Shown here: piece after piece, positions 21,651 to 32,540 of the stretch
How positions within the stretch are numbered: the stretch's first letter is position 1
Layout of the letters: each line of letters opens with the position of its first letter
From: Plasmodium coatneyi
Taxonomy: Eukaryota; Apicomplexa; Aconoidasida; Haemosporida; Plasmodiidae
Assembly: GCF_001680005.1 (NCBI RefSeq)
Contig: NC_033564.1
Coordinates: 868,001 to 932,000 of the forward strand
Length of the DNA: 64,000 nt
Direction of reading: 5' to 3'
Notes under the pieces: generated by a model
The model's input: the letters and a program-made list of their open reading frames with translations, nothing else
Databases searched by the model: none
What the model was told of the DNA's origin: nothing
Made by a program: the position numbers and the translations under genes

Positions 21651-21971
21651 ATGAACAGCGGCGACGGTCGAAGAGGGGGGGAGGTGCCCAGCAGCTACTG
21701 CCCACCCTACCGCAGCGCATCCATCTCGCTAGACGCAAACAAAAGCAACGCCTCAATGACGTATAGTGTACCCCCAAAGGATGCGAAGAACCTCCACATG
21801 GATTCCAAGTCGGACGACATAGAAATGTACGTAGAAAATATGCTTAATGAACTGAAGGGGAAAATGCAAAACTTGTCTAACAATTTACTGAGCAAGGTGG
21901 ACAACATGGAAAAGTCCCTGGATGAGTTGGAGCAGGCCATGTTAAGTTTTTCGAACAAAGCGGACGGGTGA
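21651..21971 (+). CDS. Heat shock factor-binding protein 1 (HSBP1)-like coiled coil
   Basis: 106 residues with a true ATG at 21651. The first half is low-complexity. Residues about 55-100 form a short amphipathic helix reading DDIEMYVENMLNELKGKMQN, then NLLSKVDNMEKSLDELEQAM. This matches the HSBP1 core: a hydrophobic heptad helix of about 50 residues with the sequence pattern (L)LxxMQxKFxxMSxxIxxxIDxMxxRIDDLE. In other eukaryotes HSBP1 is a trimeric or hexameric coiled coil that binds heat shock factor. Plasmodium is thought to lack a classical HSF, so its partner here is probably different; Wash-complex-associated roles of HSBP1 are known elsewhere. Confidence 0.65.
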   Translation: MNSGDGRRGGEVPSSYCPPYRSASISLDANKSNASMTYSVPPKDAKNLHMDSKSDDIEMYVENMLNELKGKMQNLSNNLLSKVDNMEKSLDELEQAMLSFSNKADG

Positions 21972-23324
21972 CCCTAACTGCGTGCCCCCTTCGTGACGAC
22001 GTATACCCCGCATGTGAAGCGCGCAGAGCGTCTGTGAAGTCCTCGTTGCGGTTAACACATTTATGTGTATTTTTTCTAGCCCTAAAAAAGTTGCAAAAAA
22101 AAAAAAAGGACTGCTCGATGGTGGTAAGAGTGCCTGTCCAGACAAAGCCCTTTCAGAGTTTACCTGCTCAGTGTTTATTTCTTTGTCGTTTATTTTTACT
22201 TTACGGCGAGGGGACCCAACTGGGGCAACAGCATACGTGTAAGGGCGATTGGCGAATGTGAAGAGGTGGTATAGCATGTGCATGGACGTGTGCATGGACG
22301 TGTGCACGTGTGGTGGCTGATCCGGTGGTGCATACATTTTTGCGTTTTTTAAAAAAGGTGACGCCAAGCAGACAGATGAACGGGGGATAAATTCCAGAAT
22401 TACGCAGAGTTCAAACCTGGCAGAGTGGCAACTGTTCAACGGAATCGCATTACCGCGTCGCCGTTGTGTTGCTTTGCGCAGTTCTGTCCACCCGAGTTGT
22501 ACTGCTCTGTGTATTATGTTTTCCTATACATGGTTTTATTTTACCTTCTCCTGTTTTTTTTCACCCACTTTTTTTTTCATCTTTATTTTAATTTTTTTTA
22601 TTTTTTTTAAACACTTCGCGATTTTTGACAGTTGTCAAGCCGTACTGCAGTGTACACCATATAGCGATTTTTTTTTTTTTTTTTTTTTTTTTCTTTTTTT
22701 TTTGTGTATTGGTACGTACTACTCCGTTTAGTCTTTCCCTCCGCGTCATGTGTCCATGTCATTTTTTAAACAAATTTTCCTTTAATTCTAGTACGTACGA
22801 ATGAGTGAGAATTGCATGAAGTGTGTTTTGAACATGGCCATGACACGGAAACAATTTCCAATGTTTTAATAGCCATGTGGCATGACTCATTTATCATTAC
22901 TGATTTTTTTTTCCCCTTCACATGAAGAGTAAACAAGCGAAGACATCTTCATTTGTTTCCCTCTTTCCAGCTTATTAAAATAACGATTGACTCAGCGAAC
23001 ATAAAACATTCTGCGTGAATGTTATGTTCCATGCCCGTCCGCATGTGTGTGTTATTCCTTCGTTCCTTTTTGCTTTTTTTTTTTTTTTTTCCCAAAAAGG
23101 GAGACTGAACGAGAAATGCCAAGAGGGCAAAAGGGGCTGAACCAAAAGTGTAACATTTTTCCAGGGGTCCCAAAAAAGACAATTTTTTTTTTTTTTTTGC
23201 GGACATTGTGCAAAGGGGAAGGGTTACTTTCTCCGCATACGTGATTGTCAGTGTGTATTGGTGGGGTTTTCATTTTACGTTTTGTTCTTACACGGAACGT
23301 TTGCCTTGAATTTTGATGCCTTAA

Positions 23325-23440
23325 TCTTACGCTTTATTTTTACGTTTTATTTTTATGCTTTATTTTTAAGCATTATTTTTGTGCTTTATTTTTACGCTTT
23401 ATTTTTGTGCTTTATTTTTACGCATTTTTATTTTTTTTTT
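23325..23440 (+). repeat. Tandem repeat of a ~13-bp unit (TTTATTTTTACGC)
   Basis: Seven or eight imperfect copies of TTTATTTTT followed by ACGC, ATGC, GTGC or AAGC, within the presumed promoter or 5' leader of the DHHC gene. Confidence 0.85.
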
Positions 23441-23469
23441 TTCGCTGCCCTGGTGCACTTCCCCGACAA

Positions 23470-23555
23470 GCGACCCACTAGACAAACCGCCAAACGGCTA
23501 ACCAGCTAGCCAACCGCCTAACCGTCTAACCGCCTAACCGCCTAACTACCCCCCT
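23470..23555 (+). repeat. Tandem repeat of a CCGCCTAA-type unit
   Basis: About nine imperfect 8-10 bp copies (ACCGCCTAA, ACCGTCTAA, CCAGCTAG and similar) end about 10 bp before the DHHC start codon. The block is GC-richer than its surroundings. Confidence 0.85.
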
Positions 23556-23564
23556 GCGCCAACT

Positions 23565-25188
23565 ATGAATAAGCGAATCTTCGCCTTCCGAGATGACACC
23601 AAGTCCAAAGATGCCGACGAGTTCGTCCGGAAAAATGGCTTCACTCTACCTCTGCAGATTTTCCAAGTCATGTCCTTTATCATATTCCTAGTCATCGTGG
23701 GGTTAATTATTTTCATTTCCGCCTTCAGCCCGAGTAGCGTTTTTATCGTTTTCTACGTTTTCTTTTCCATTTTAATTACCGTCATTTTGGTCCTCTCCTA
23801 CATTGTCACCATAATCAACCCCGTTGACCCTCTATCCTTTAAGTACACGAATAGCGAAATAAACCAGGAAGAAATTAAGAACCTCTACGAGTGTGATATT
23901 TGTGGCTTTGTAGAACCACAGAGCAAGCATTGCAAAGTTTGCAACAAGTGCGTGTCCGTTTTTGACCACCACTGCATGTGGGTGAATAACTGCATTGGGA
24001 AAAAAAACTACAAGTAAGTTGTGCGGGGTGACTCCGTACCTATTTGCACCCCATGTGGTTATATGCTACTCATTTGTGCCTACACAAGTTTTAACCCTAA
24101 ATTTAAACCTGTGCATGCAAATAAATATTATTCCCCCCACGCACACACACACACACATACACACATTCACACGCGCAGATACTTCGTAGGTCTCCTCTCC
24201 GCTCTGACCGTGTTCAACTGTGTCGTCTTCCTCTTCTGTATCGTCTTCTTTGCCGTTTCGATAAAGCATGATCTCATAAAGGACAGATGGAAATACGTAA
24301 ACGAAGGAGAGTCGACCTGCACGGTTGTAGAGGGGCGCTGAGACCAACCAGGCAACAACCACATTAACAGTAACGCAACTAACAGCGCCTTCCATCACTA
24401 CCATCACAATAATCACAACAATTACCACCCCTTTTGCAGTTATACGGGTCGTACAACGACATCCTATTCTACCTCCTGCTGTGTTCCCTCTTCGTCCTGA
24501 ACGCAGTAGTCTTTGTACTAGTCATACAACTCTTCGGCCTCCATATTTTTCTCATTTCGAAGAAAATGACCACTTACGAGTATATCGTCAACCGGTCGCA
24601 CGTAAGGGGATGAATGGGAAGAGAGCAACCAGCGGTGGACAAAATGGTTGCCCCGCGTCCGACCCTACTACGTATGTACCATTCTGTATTCACACACGCC
24701 ACCCACACACACACTTTCAGTCCGAAGAGGAAGAGAAGGTAGGCATTCGGACCTTCTTCGAGTGGCTAATCATAGACAAGAAGTAAGCTCACCAGTTGGA
24801 TAAAAAGGGGGGCAGTAATGGGGAAGGCCCTTTTTCTCAGCGTCAGTAAATCTCCTATGAGAAGACATTACTCTCCATTACTCTTCTGTCCGTATTGCCC
24901 ACCCAACCAGATATCCTACCCACTTAACCATCTTTCGCATCATTACTTTTAACCCCCCTTCGCTCCTTTTTTCTCCCCACCCTATTCCACTCAGACGCCT
25001 GCAGAAGTCGCACGGTGAAAATCAGGTAAGATGCAGTTCACTAAAGAGGAGGGTCTGTCCCTTCATCGACATCTGCGTTTTGTTCGCTACCAAGCGGCCA
25101 AACTGCTAATCGACCAAACGTATTACTCCCCCTTTGGTAGGACATTGAAATCCAGGATATTGAAAGAGTTATGTCTTTAAAAAGTTAG
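23565..25188 (+). CDS. DHHC-type palmitoyltransferase (6 exons)
   Basis: Protein S-acyltransferase. Exons: 23565-24013, 24179-24296, 24440-24601, 24721-24782, 24995-25025 and 25141-25188. All have GT-AG borders and matching phase, summing to 870 nt, or 289 residues. Two hydrophobic segments lie at about residues 33-56 and 58-84. The Cys-rich domain follows: CDICGFVEPQSKHCKVC, then FDHHCMWVNNCIGKKNYKYF, with the catalytic Cys about residue 137. Two more membrane segments are encoded by exons 2 and 3, and a short charged tail by exons 4-6. This four-helix layout, with the DHHC domain in the cytosolic loop between helices 2 and 3, is standard. At 289 residues it is compact, with no ankyrin repeats. 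It probably sits on an ER or Golgi-type membrane. The exact family number was not determined. Confidence 0.93.
24112..24119. promoter_or_regulatory. TGCATGCA palindrome (ApiAP2-type site)
   Basis: An exact TGCATGCA lies in the first intron of the DHHC gene. This palindrome is the known preferred site of one Plasmodium ApiAP2 factor (AP2-EXP type). It could easily occur by chance, and an intronic position weakens the case. Confidence 0.2.
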
Positions 25189-25349
25189 GACGTCGAATTT
25201 GAAGGACGGGGTGAGCCGGTCGAAGAGACATGTAACACCCGGGGGCTCGAAAAAACAGAAAAAGCACAAAAAAAAAAAAAAAAAAAAACAGCGTGTGGGG
25301 GGTGCATCGATCATACGTAATGCACCTCCTTAACGTATGGTTTGCCTGC

Positions 25350-28300
25350 TCAACCTGACTGCAACTCATCCGCACGCCGGATGACCTCCTGGCCATATTC
25401 CTTGTCCCGAATGCTGGCCTCGATGAAGCTGAGTCTCTTGGTTAGGCTGTCGAGTGCAGCAGACATGGTCTCGCTTTTCGTGGTTATGACCTCATTTTGC
25501 AACTTCAATTTTTTGTTTTCGTTAAACAACTGTGAGAGACTTGAATTGGACTCCGATTCAGTCACTCGCTTTAGCTTCTCTATTTCCTCCTTCAATTCAT
25601 CCGTGTACTCCTTATACAAATTCGTTTGTTCCTTTATTTGTGCTTGCAAAGATTTTATTATGTTCACATTTTTTACGTTTAATTCTCTCTCTTTTTCTGT
25701 AACTTTGAGTAAATCCCTATTTATATTTTTTAGGTCGCTGAATCTGTGGCTGAGTTCCTGTTGCTCTTGCTCGCTGTTCTTCAGGTGGGCGTTTTGGCTG
25801 GCCACTTCTTCGTACTTACCTTGCAGGGTGGAAAGTTCGTTCTTCACTTCGTTCAGGTTGTCACTCAGTTGGTCATTCTGGGTGGCTAGCTGATCATTCT
25901 CGTTGCGGAAGTTTTCCATCATTTCGTCGTTCTTCGTTTTGAGTTCGCTGCACTGACTCATTAGCAGCTCGCAGCGTTTCTCCATCTCATGCACTTTGGA
26001 TTCATACCTATTAGTAATACGGGCAATGTTCTGTTCTTTCTCTTGTATGGCTAGATTTATTTCTTGCTCGAGCTGCTGCTTCATTTTCTTGTGACTCTCC
26101 TCCAAGTGTGCACAATTTTCTAGTAAATCTTTTTTTTCCTTTTCGAAGATTTCTTTCTTCTTTTCAAATTCTTCATTTAGTTCTTCTATTTTGTTTCGTA
26201 CCATTTGCTCTGTTTGATTTTCCAGCATTTTAATCATTCCTTCGTACTCATTTATTTTTATTATATTTTCTTCGTACTTCTTGTTCAGGTCTTTATTGTT
26301 GCTGTTTGCTTTTTCGAGCAAATCACTGAATTCTTTTTTCTTCGTCTCATATTCTTCGCTCATTTCTTCGTATTGCTTCACATACGTGTTGACCTTCTCT
26401 TCGGACTCTTTTTTAATTCTATTAATTTCTGCTTGTAGAAGGTCAGCAAATTTTTCTCTAATTTCTTCGGATTCTTTTCTCTTGTTTTCTACGATTTCTT
26501 TTATTTCCTTTTCTAATTTTTCTTTCTGCTCCTCGAGGAGGTTCACCCTTTTGTTGTGTATTTCTTCATTATTCTTTAGGTTGTCTTCCAGGTTTTGACT
26601 TCTATTCATGGCGTTTTCCTTTTCCTCCTTCAGCAGCGCAACGTTCAGTTCTAGATGCCTCTTCTCCTTGGCCATTTGGTTCATCTCGCTATTCAGCTGA
26701 TCGATCTGCCCGTGCAGCTCGGCCAACTTTTCCTCCTGAGCGTTTTCCATTTGAGCTAGCTTCTCCTCGTGTGAACTCTCCATCTGAGCCAGCTTATCCC
26801 GCTCGTCCATTAATTCCTGACCCATGGTTTGCAGCTCCTCCTCCCTCCTGCTCACTTCACCGCGCAGAGCCTCGACTTCTCTACTCTTTTGCGATTCGTA
26901 TTCCTGTTTGAGCTCTTCCACGTGCTGCTGGTGCTCCTCCAGGAGGTTCTTCCTCATCTGCTCCATGTTCTCGTTCATCGCTTTCTGCTGTTCCTCCTTG
27001 AACTGCAAAATTTCCTCATTTTTCATTTTCTCCACTTGGCACCGTATGGATTCCACCTCGTTGTTTTTCTCAATAATAAGTTTATTAATGAAGTCATTTT
27101 TATTTTCCTCCATTTTTTCTTTATACTTTTCTAGCTTGCTGTTGAAGTTGTCTTCGGCCAGTTTCTTAGCCTTTTCCAGGTCACCCGCCACTTCGTCCTT
27201 CATTTGGACTTGTAGCTCTTCCATAACTTGGTCCTTCAGTTCTGTTCGCAGGTTAGTTATCACTTCATTTATTAGTTCGCCCCGCAGGTCATTCATTACT
27301 TCATGTCTCAGTTCCCCTCGTAGGTCATTCATCACTTCATTTGTGAGTTCCCCTCGCAGATTAATGATTACTTCATTTGTGAGTTCGCTTCGCAGCTCTC
27401 CCCTCACCTCATCTACCATTGCTCCCTTCGTCAATTCCCTCTGCTGGTTGCTCAGCTCCTCCATCTCTTTGATCCTCCTCTTTTCAAATTCGTCCCTCAG
27501 CATAGATACTTTTCTCTCCGCTTCGGATTCAACCTTCTTCAGTTCCTCCTTCAGTGCACCTTCCTTCCCTCTCAGCGTTTCCAATTCTTCTTCCTTCATC
27601 CTTAGAGACACTTCATGCTCCCTCATCACTTTCTCCAACTCTTTTTCACGATTCGTAATTTCCAATTGGAGGTTCCTTTTTTTGTCCAAGATTTCCTCTT
27701 GGTACATTTTTTCCTTCTTTTTAAAAGAGGCACTCCTTCTTCTTTCCTTTTCTTCCATCTCCTTTATCATGTGCAGACTTTTTTCTTCCCTCTTTTTGTA
27801 CACCCGAATTATTTCTTCGTTTTTCATTTTTACCTTTTTCAACTCGTTGTAAGCATTTATAAACATTTCCATCTCTTTTTTAATTTTTTTATTTTTACTG
27901 TTTATTAAGTGTAGCATGTTGTTCAGTTTGGATTGGTCCTCCGCCTGATCTATGTGCGATGCCATTAGTGCTTCTTTATCTTCGCTCTCCTCTTCTATAC
28001 TTTTCAACTGGCTCATTTTCCTATACAGGGCATCCAAAGCGCTTTCTTTTTCTGCAATCGAGTGAAGTTTCTCCGTTTCTAACTTTAGCTGACACTTAAA
28101 ATCGTCCTCCTCCTTGGTTAAGCTTTTATTCAGTGCACTTAAAAAATGCTCAATTAGCTCCTTTTCCTTCTGGGGGAAGAAACCTCCTGGGTAACTGCCA
28201 CCCATGGAAAGGGCCTTCTCATTTTGTTCGCTCACCCCATTTGCAAACACATCTTCTTCGGTCACCGTTTTGGTTGGGAACATATTAGGGGGAGGTCTAA

Positions 28301-29719
28301 CAGGGATACTTCTCCCAATATCATCGTTGCCCTTCGCCCAGGAATCCTTCCCATTTGTTCCCACTGTTGGGGTTCTCCTTTTGGAGCCTTCCATTGTATG
28401 CCCGTTGTAAGTGCCATTCGGCATGGTCGCGAATTTTGTACCCCCACGTTCCATCCGTTCAAAGTAAACGGGCTTCACAGCACCTCCTAGAGGGGGACCT
28501 CCCGTAGGGGGTGGCACTGGTGGAAGCCCCCTACTCAACGGGGAACTTCCCTTCCCTTCATTAAACCCTAAACCCATGTCACCATAAAAATTGCTGCTTC
28601 GATCCTCCCTCTTAATCGAGCTAGCCCTATTATCACTTCGCACCTCCTTGGGTGGTATATTAACCCCACCTGGATGGTTAAAACTGTGGAAGCCTCCTTT
28701 CAGTTCGTGCCCCTTGGGGATGCTTTCACTAGACACTCCATTTTCCGCGTAACTGTCGTGTATGGATGCTCCCCTGTCGTTATTCCTATTTGCGTTACGA
28801 AAGTTCTCCCTGGAAAGGTTACGCTTGGATTCGTTCTCCATGTGAACCTTTGGGGTGAAAATACTTTTTTCTACACTAGGTATGTTACTTTCCCGTTTTG
28901 AATCCTTTCCATTTAGTTGCTTCAGTGGGCCACCACTACTATCCCTTTTCATTTGGTTGACCCCACTGGGGATAATTTCTGTCGTCTTATTATCCATACC
29001 CGTGTCATCCACATTGCCCTTAATAACTTCTTCCCCCTCTTCTTTGCCCCTCAATTTAGGGCTAGCTTCCAATTCAGCGTCACTTGCATTTTTGCTCAGA
29101 GGGGACTTCCCACTTACGTGTTTTTTCTCTTGAACTTTCACACCAGGTGTGAACATGTTCGAGCCAAATGGATCCGACCGATTTTCATCTGTCGTGTTGC
29201 TACTCAATTCGTTCTTCGCTGAATCCATCATATAGGGGGACACAATTCCCCCTTGCATATGAATGCTCTTTTTCTTAATTGTTTTTAACCCGGGGATTTC
29301 TGCGTAGATGGTACGGGCACTCCTCGTTTTGCTGCATAGGCGGGTTGGGAAAAGGGAAGAAAATGAAAAGGGTAATGTGAATAAAATGGCTTCACTGGGT
29401 TAATCTGCGTGGGGAGCCCAATCCCCCATCATATTAATGGTCCAGAGATACGATGCAAACGGGACAAGTGCTTCTTTCCGAGGAACCTACTTCTGCTGCA
29501 TCAAGGAGCGGTAACCCTGGTTGGCGTTTTGCAAAGTGCTCATTTTGGGGGGCGCAGTCACCTTCTCCTCATTCTCCACTTTGTCTTCCTCGCCCTTTAT
29601 CACCCATCGTTTTAGTTCCTTGTTGAAGTAAAATTTGTTCTCCTCCCCCAGGTGGGCCACGGTCGGCTTGGACTCGTTGTCGTCATTTTTCTTCGATTTG
29701 ATGAAGCTCCAGAACGAAC
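25350..29719 (-). CDS. Long coiled-coil protein with a Sec16-like motif (5' end unresolved)
   Basis: Two exons are clear: 29491-29719 and 25350-29331, joined by a GTAGGT donor and a TATGCAG acceptor in phase. At least one 5' exon is missing, because the first visible exon begins after an acceptor (AAATAG) and has no ATG. About 1,400 residues are visible. The start reads GSFWSFIKSKK, then AHLGEENKFYFNKELKRWV, then TAPPKM, and after the splice RSARTIYAEIPGL. This order (Trp, basic patch, Leu-Gly-x-x-x-x-Phe-Tyr, Lys-Arg-Trp-Val, Pro-rich, R-Y/I) is that of the Sec16 C-terminal region of ER exit sites. The next 350 residues are Ser/Asn/Gly/Pro-rich. From about residue 480 to the end there is a Glu/Lys-rich coiled coil with a 12-residue repeat. 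No Sec16 central domain is visible. Confidence 0.75.
27235..27420 (-). repeat. 36-bp coding repeat (LRGELTNEVMND units)
   Basis: About six 12-residue units of the type LR[GT]EL[TIRK][ND][EQ]V[IM]x[ND/E] lie in tandem inside the coiled coil of the Sec16-motif protein. The DNA units are near-identical, suggesting recent expansion. Confidence 0.85.
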
Positions 29720-31270
29720 CTATTTCAGGGGGGGCCAATTAGAAAATGCACGCAGGTATGTATTTACGCAAGCAGGTATGTATGCTTCTGCGTGGAGAAC
29801 CCCTTTCGAAAAAGAGAGTGGACAAGCGGAGATACAAGGGGCCAGCCACAGATCAGTTCAATGAACTTTTTTTTTTCTCTCAAATTTTTTTTTTTTATTA
29901 CTCATTTTTTCCAAGAGTCCTTATGCCCTAAGATGTTCTACATGAACGCCTTTTCTATGTACGTCATTCAGTGCGTCAAACGGGGGGATATCTCCTCCTG
30001 GGCTCCTTTCGAGGTGGTGCCCAAAGGATAGATATGCTACATAAACTAGTGACCAATTCTGTGCAAGCCGTTCAATGCGGCGATGCTTTTCCTCTCATAA
30101 ATAGAAGGTTGCAAGAAAAAAAAAAAAAAATGGTATCTCTTGAAAGAGTTTTTTTTTTTTCCTATTTTCGACAAATCAAATTGGGGCAGAAGTAATGCCA
30201 GTGGTTGGTTGATGATCTCCACGCTGGGACGGCAAAGCAACATATGTCACCATGTGCGAGTAAAGCCTGGCACGTGTTGACGTAGCGCAGTGTCAGCCGA
30301 GTGCAGCGTGGCTGTATGCCTCTATGTAAAAGCGTGAGAATATGAATAAGCTTATGTTTTATATGTACAAGCATACATATGCGTACCCGCATAGGTGAAT
30401 GCCCCCACCACCCCTGGAGGTCGCGTGGGTAAAATGCCCCCTGCAATGATCTATAAATCCCCTAAGAGTGGCGTCCTCGGGAATGAGCAAACCACAAGCG
30501 GTGCTTTCCCTGCTGTGAACCATCTCACATTTGTCCGCAAAAAGCGGAAAGGCATAGTCAAAGGAAAAGGCACAGGGAAAAACAAAAACAGAAGGCAACA
30601 GAAAATTCGTTCCGCCTCTCGCACTTTTGCATTCATTTATGTTCACTTGTGCGAAAGTGCCTATTTCTTACATTTTGTTCACTTTTTTTTTTTTTTTCTT
30701 TCTTCTTTTTTAACGCTGAAGGATGTTCCAACAATTTACAAAATGGATTGGGTGCTCTGTGCCCGCTCCCCCATTTGGTGGGTACATTTGGGTATATATA
30801 TTTTTTTTTTTTTCGCCTCTCTTTTCCAGCATTTGTATTATTTATTCGCCTTTTGTTACATGAAATTTTACACACAGGGATGCGTGGTTTTTTTTTTTTT
30901 ATTCATTTGTTTTAGTTTTTCTCTTTTTTTTCTTACATACATGTATGGACGCATTTACGGATGCACGTATGTACGCACCTACCTCTGATGCAAATTGGGA
31001 GGCACTTTTTCTTCTCCCTTAAGCGGGGGGACAAGAAGTTTATGCGTTTATACGTTTATGCGTATGTGGCACAGCATGTACCAACCGCAAAGCCAAAATG
31101 GACTCGAAAAAAGGAAAAAAAAAAAACACAAATGGGGGGAAGATGACCGAGCGAAGATATCAAGCATTCGCAAATTACGTAACCCAAAGGGCCCCTTCCA
31201 CTTTTGTCCAAGTGGGACAACCCAGGTGAGGTACCTCTCTGTAAGTGGCACCCCTCAGTTGGCGGCTGGC
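29720..31270. other. Region upstream of the Sec16-motif gene
   Basis: No long reading frame with coding character. It should contain the missing first exon(s) and promoter of the Sec16-motif gene and the 3' flank of the small gene at 31271. Poly-T and poly-A runs occur near 29868-29898, 30116-30130, 30683-30697 and 30887-30901. Confidence 0.5.
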
Positions 31271-31918
31271 CTAAAAATAATAGTACTTAAGAAAGCCAAA
31301 AATGTTTTTCACCTGGGTTGGCATTATTGACAGAGAGTAGCCATTTTGGTCTTGTTCATAGTAGCGCACCCAGTAGGACATTTTTCTGTCGCATCTTTTT
31401 ATGGTCCACAGTTCGTCGCTCAGAACTTTGCTGCTTTGCAACTTGAGCTTTTCGTAACCCTCAATTTTCGTTATGCTTTCCAGGACCCTGTCCTCCTTGC
31501 ACTCATGCATGGCCACCACTTCGACGTTTTGTATCTGTCCACAAGGGAAAAAAAGGGGGGGGAGACACGATGAGTGTGGTAGGCATCTGTCTGAGGGTAC
31601 AACGAAACGGGAGAAAATATGGCCGCATAGGCCCACGTGGTAAAGAAGGCAACGCAAAGTGGGTATTCACTTGTCTCTTTTATTTCCCCATTTTTCCTTT
31701 TTCGCGCTCCGTTTCACCTTATAAATGGCCTGCCGAAATAGCGCGGACTTAATCTGGCGAATGACCTCATTCGCCCTTTCCTCGAAGTTGACTGTGTGCT
31801 CGTAATTTCGTAAAAACTGTGGGCGGAAATTCACATTGAGAAACGCATCCGGGTACTTCATATTATTGCCATTTTCTTTCATCCACTTTTTATCTCGGAA
31901 GCAGGGAAATGTAAACAT
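31271..31918 (-). CDS. Conserved-looking small protein of unknown function (2 exons)
   Basis: Exon 1 (31718-31918) starts with a true ATG and ends at a GTGAAA donor. Exon 2 (31271-31534) follows a TGGACAG acceptor in phase, giving 154 residues. The protein is basic and hydrophilic, rich in aromatic residues, with no signal peptide or membrane helix: an N-terminal stretch with KYPDAFLNVNFRPQFLRNYE, a helix FEERANEVIRQIKSALFRQA, then a mixed region ending in KMSYWVRYYEQDQNGYSL. The compact size and aromatic content would suit a ribosomal or respiratory-complex subunit, but I recognise no family. The 3' end is uncertain: a GT after CCAACCCAG and an AG 40 bases on would replace the last 14 residues with about 32 others. 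Confidence 0.65.
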
Positions 31919-32044
31919 GTTATATAGGCACTGTCGGAAGACGACTAACCCCTAGGGTGTCCACACAATTATTGGTATACCCTTTTCGAGCTTCTTTTTT
32001 TACACGATCAAATGGAGTTGCAATTCTCAAACTTCTTTTTTTAA

Positions 32045-32045
<1 letters not shown>

Positions 32046-32096
<51 letters not shown>
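32046..32096 (+). repeat. Poly-A tract (51 nt)
   Basis: The longest homopolymer in the window. It lies about 130-180 bp upstream of the minus-strand ATG at 31918, so on that gene's strand it is a poly-T tract in the core promoter or 5' leader. Confidence 0.9.
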
Positions 32097-32100
<4 letters not shown>

Positions 32101-32453
32101 TTTTAAAAAGTGGAGGGAAAAAAAAAATACTTAAAGAATATTAATAAGGATAAAATAATTAACAAAAAAAAAAAAAAAAATTAAATAAAATAAAATAATT
32201 CACCGAGATTCGTAGTGATGACTCGGCGTGGTCCACCGTGCAACATATGCCTGACTAATGACAGTAACGCAAAAGCCCAAAAGTTGGCACGGCGATCTGT
32301 GGATATGTGTGCGAGAATGCCGTCATTTTCTGTTGGCATTTCTTTCTCATCCTTCTTCCCCCTCGGCTAGCTACACAACACAACATTTTGCTTCTTTTTT
32401 TTTTCTATTCTGTGGTATCGCTGGTGGCACAAGTTTGGTATACACTTTTGTAA

Positions 32454-32461
32454 TGCATGCA
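32454..32461. promoter_or_regulatory. TGCATGCA palindrome (ApiAP2-type site)
   Basis: Exact TGCATGCA about 540 bp upstream of the small minus-strand gene starting at 31918. It matches the site recognised by an AP2-EXP-type ApiAP2 protein. This is motif evidence only. Confidence 0.3.
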
Positions 32462-32540
32462 ACTGGCAGAGGTGCCAATCGTTGGCAGTTGCTCGTAGCG
32501 CGTTTTAGTATGTATGTTCTCCCTTGGTAATCCCCCCACC

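Larger units (their letters stand above)
21972..23564. other. Intergenic region upstream of the DHHC gene
   Basis: No coding sequence found. It contains T tracts near 22671-22702, 23076-23090 and 23181-23198, and two adjacent tandem repeat blocks directly before the DHHC start codon (given separately). Confidence 0.6.
31919..32540. other. Intergenic region with 51-nt poly-A tract
   Basis: It separates the TKL kinase stop codon from the start of the next minus-strand gene and should hold the promoter of the latter. It contains a run of 51 A at 32046-32096, more A-rich runs to 32200, and a TGCATGCA palindrome at 32454-32461. Confidence 0.6.

Noticed and set aside
22400..22480. TGGCAGAGTGG resembling a Ser/Leu tRNA A-box
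   Set aside because: No matching T-arm or acceptor 3' half is found within 90 bases.
26824..27852. Plus-strand open frame of 342 codons over the coiled-coil gene
   Set aside because: It is Ser/Phe/Leu-rich, as expected for the complement of Lys/Glu-rich coding sequence, and has no ATG context or family features.
30395..30988. Plus-strand frame of 197 codons
   Set aside because: Contains long Phe runs from poly-T tracts, lacks coding character and has no recognisable domain.
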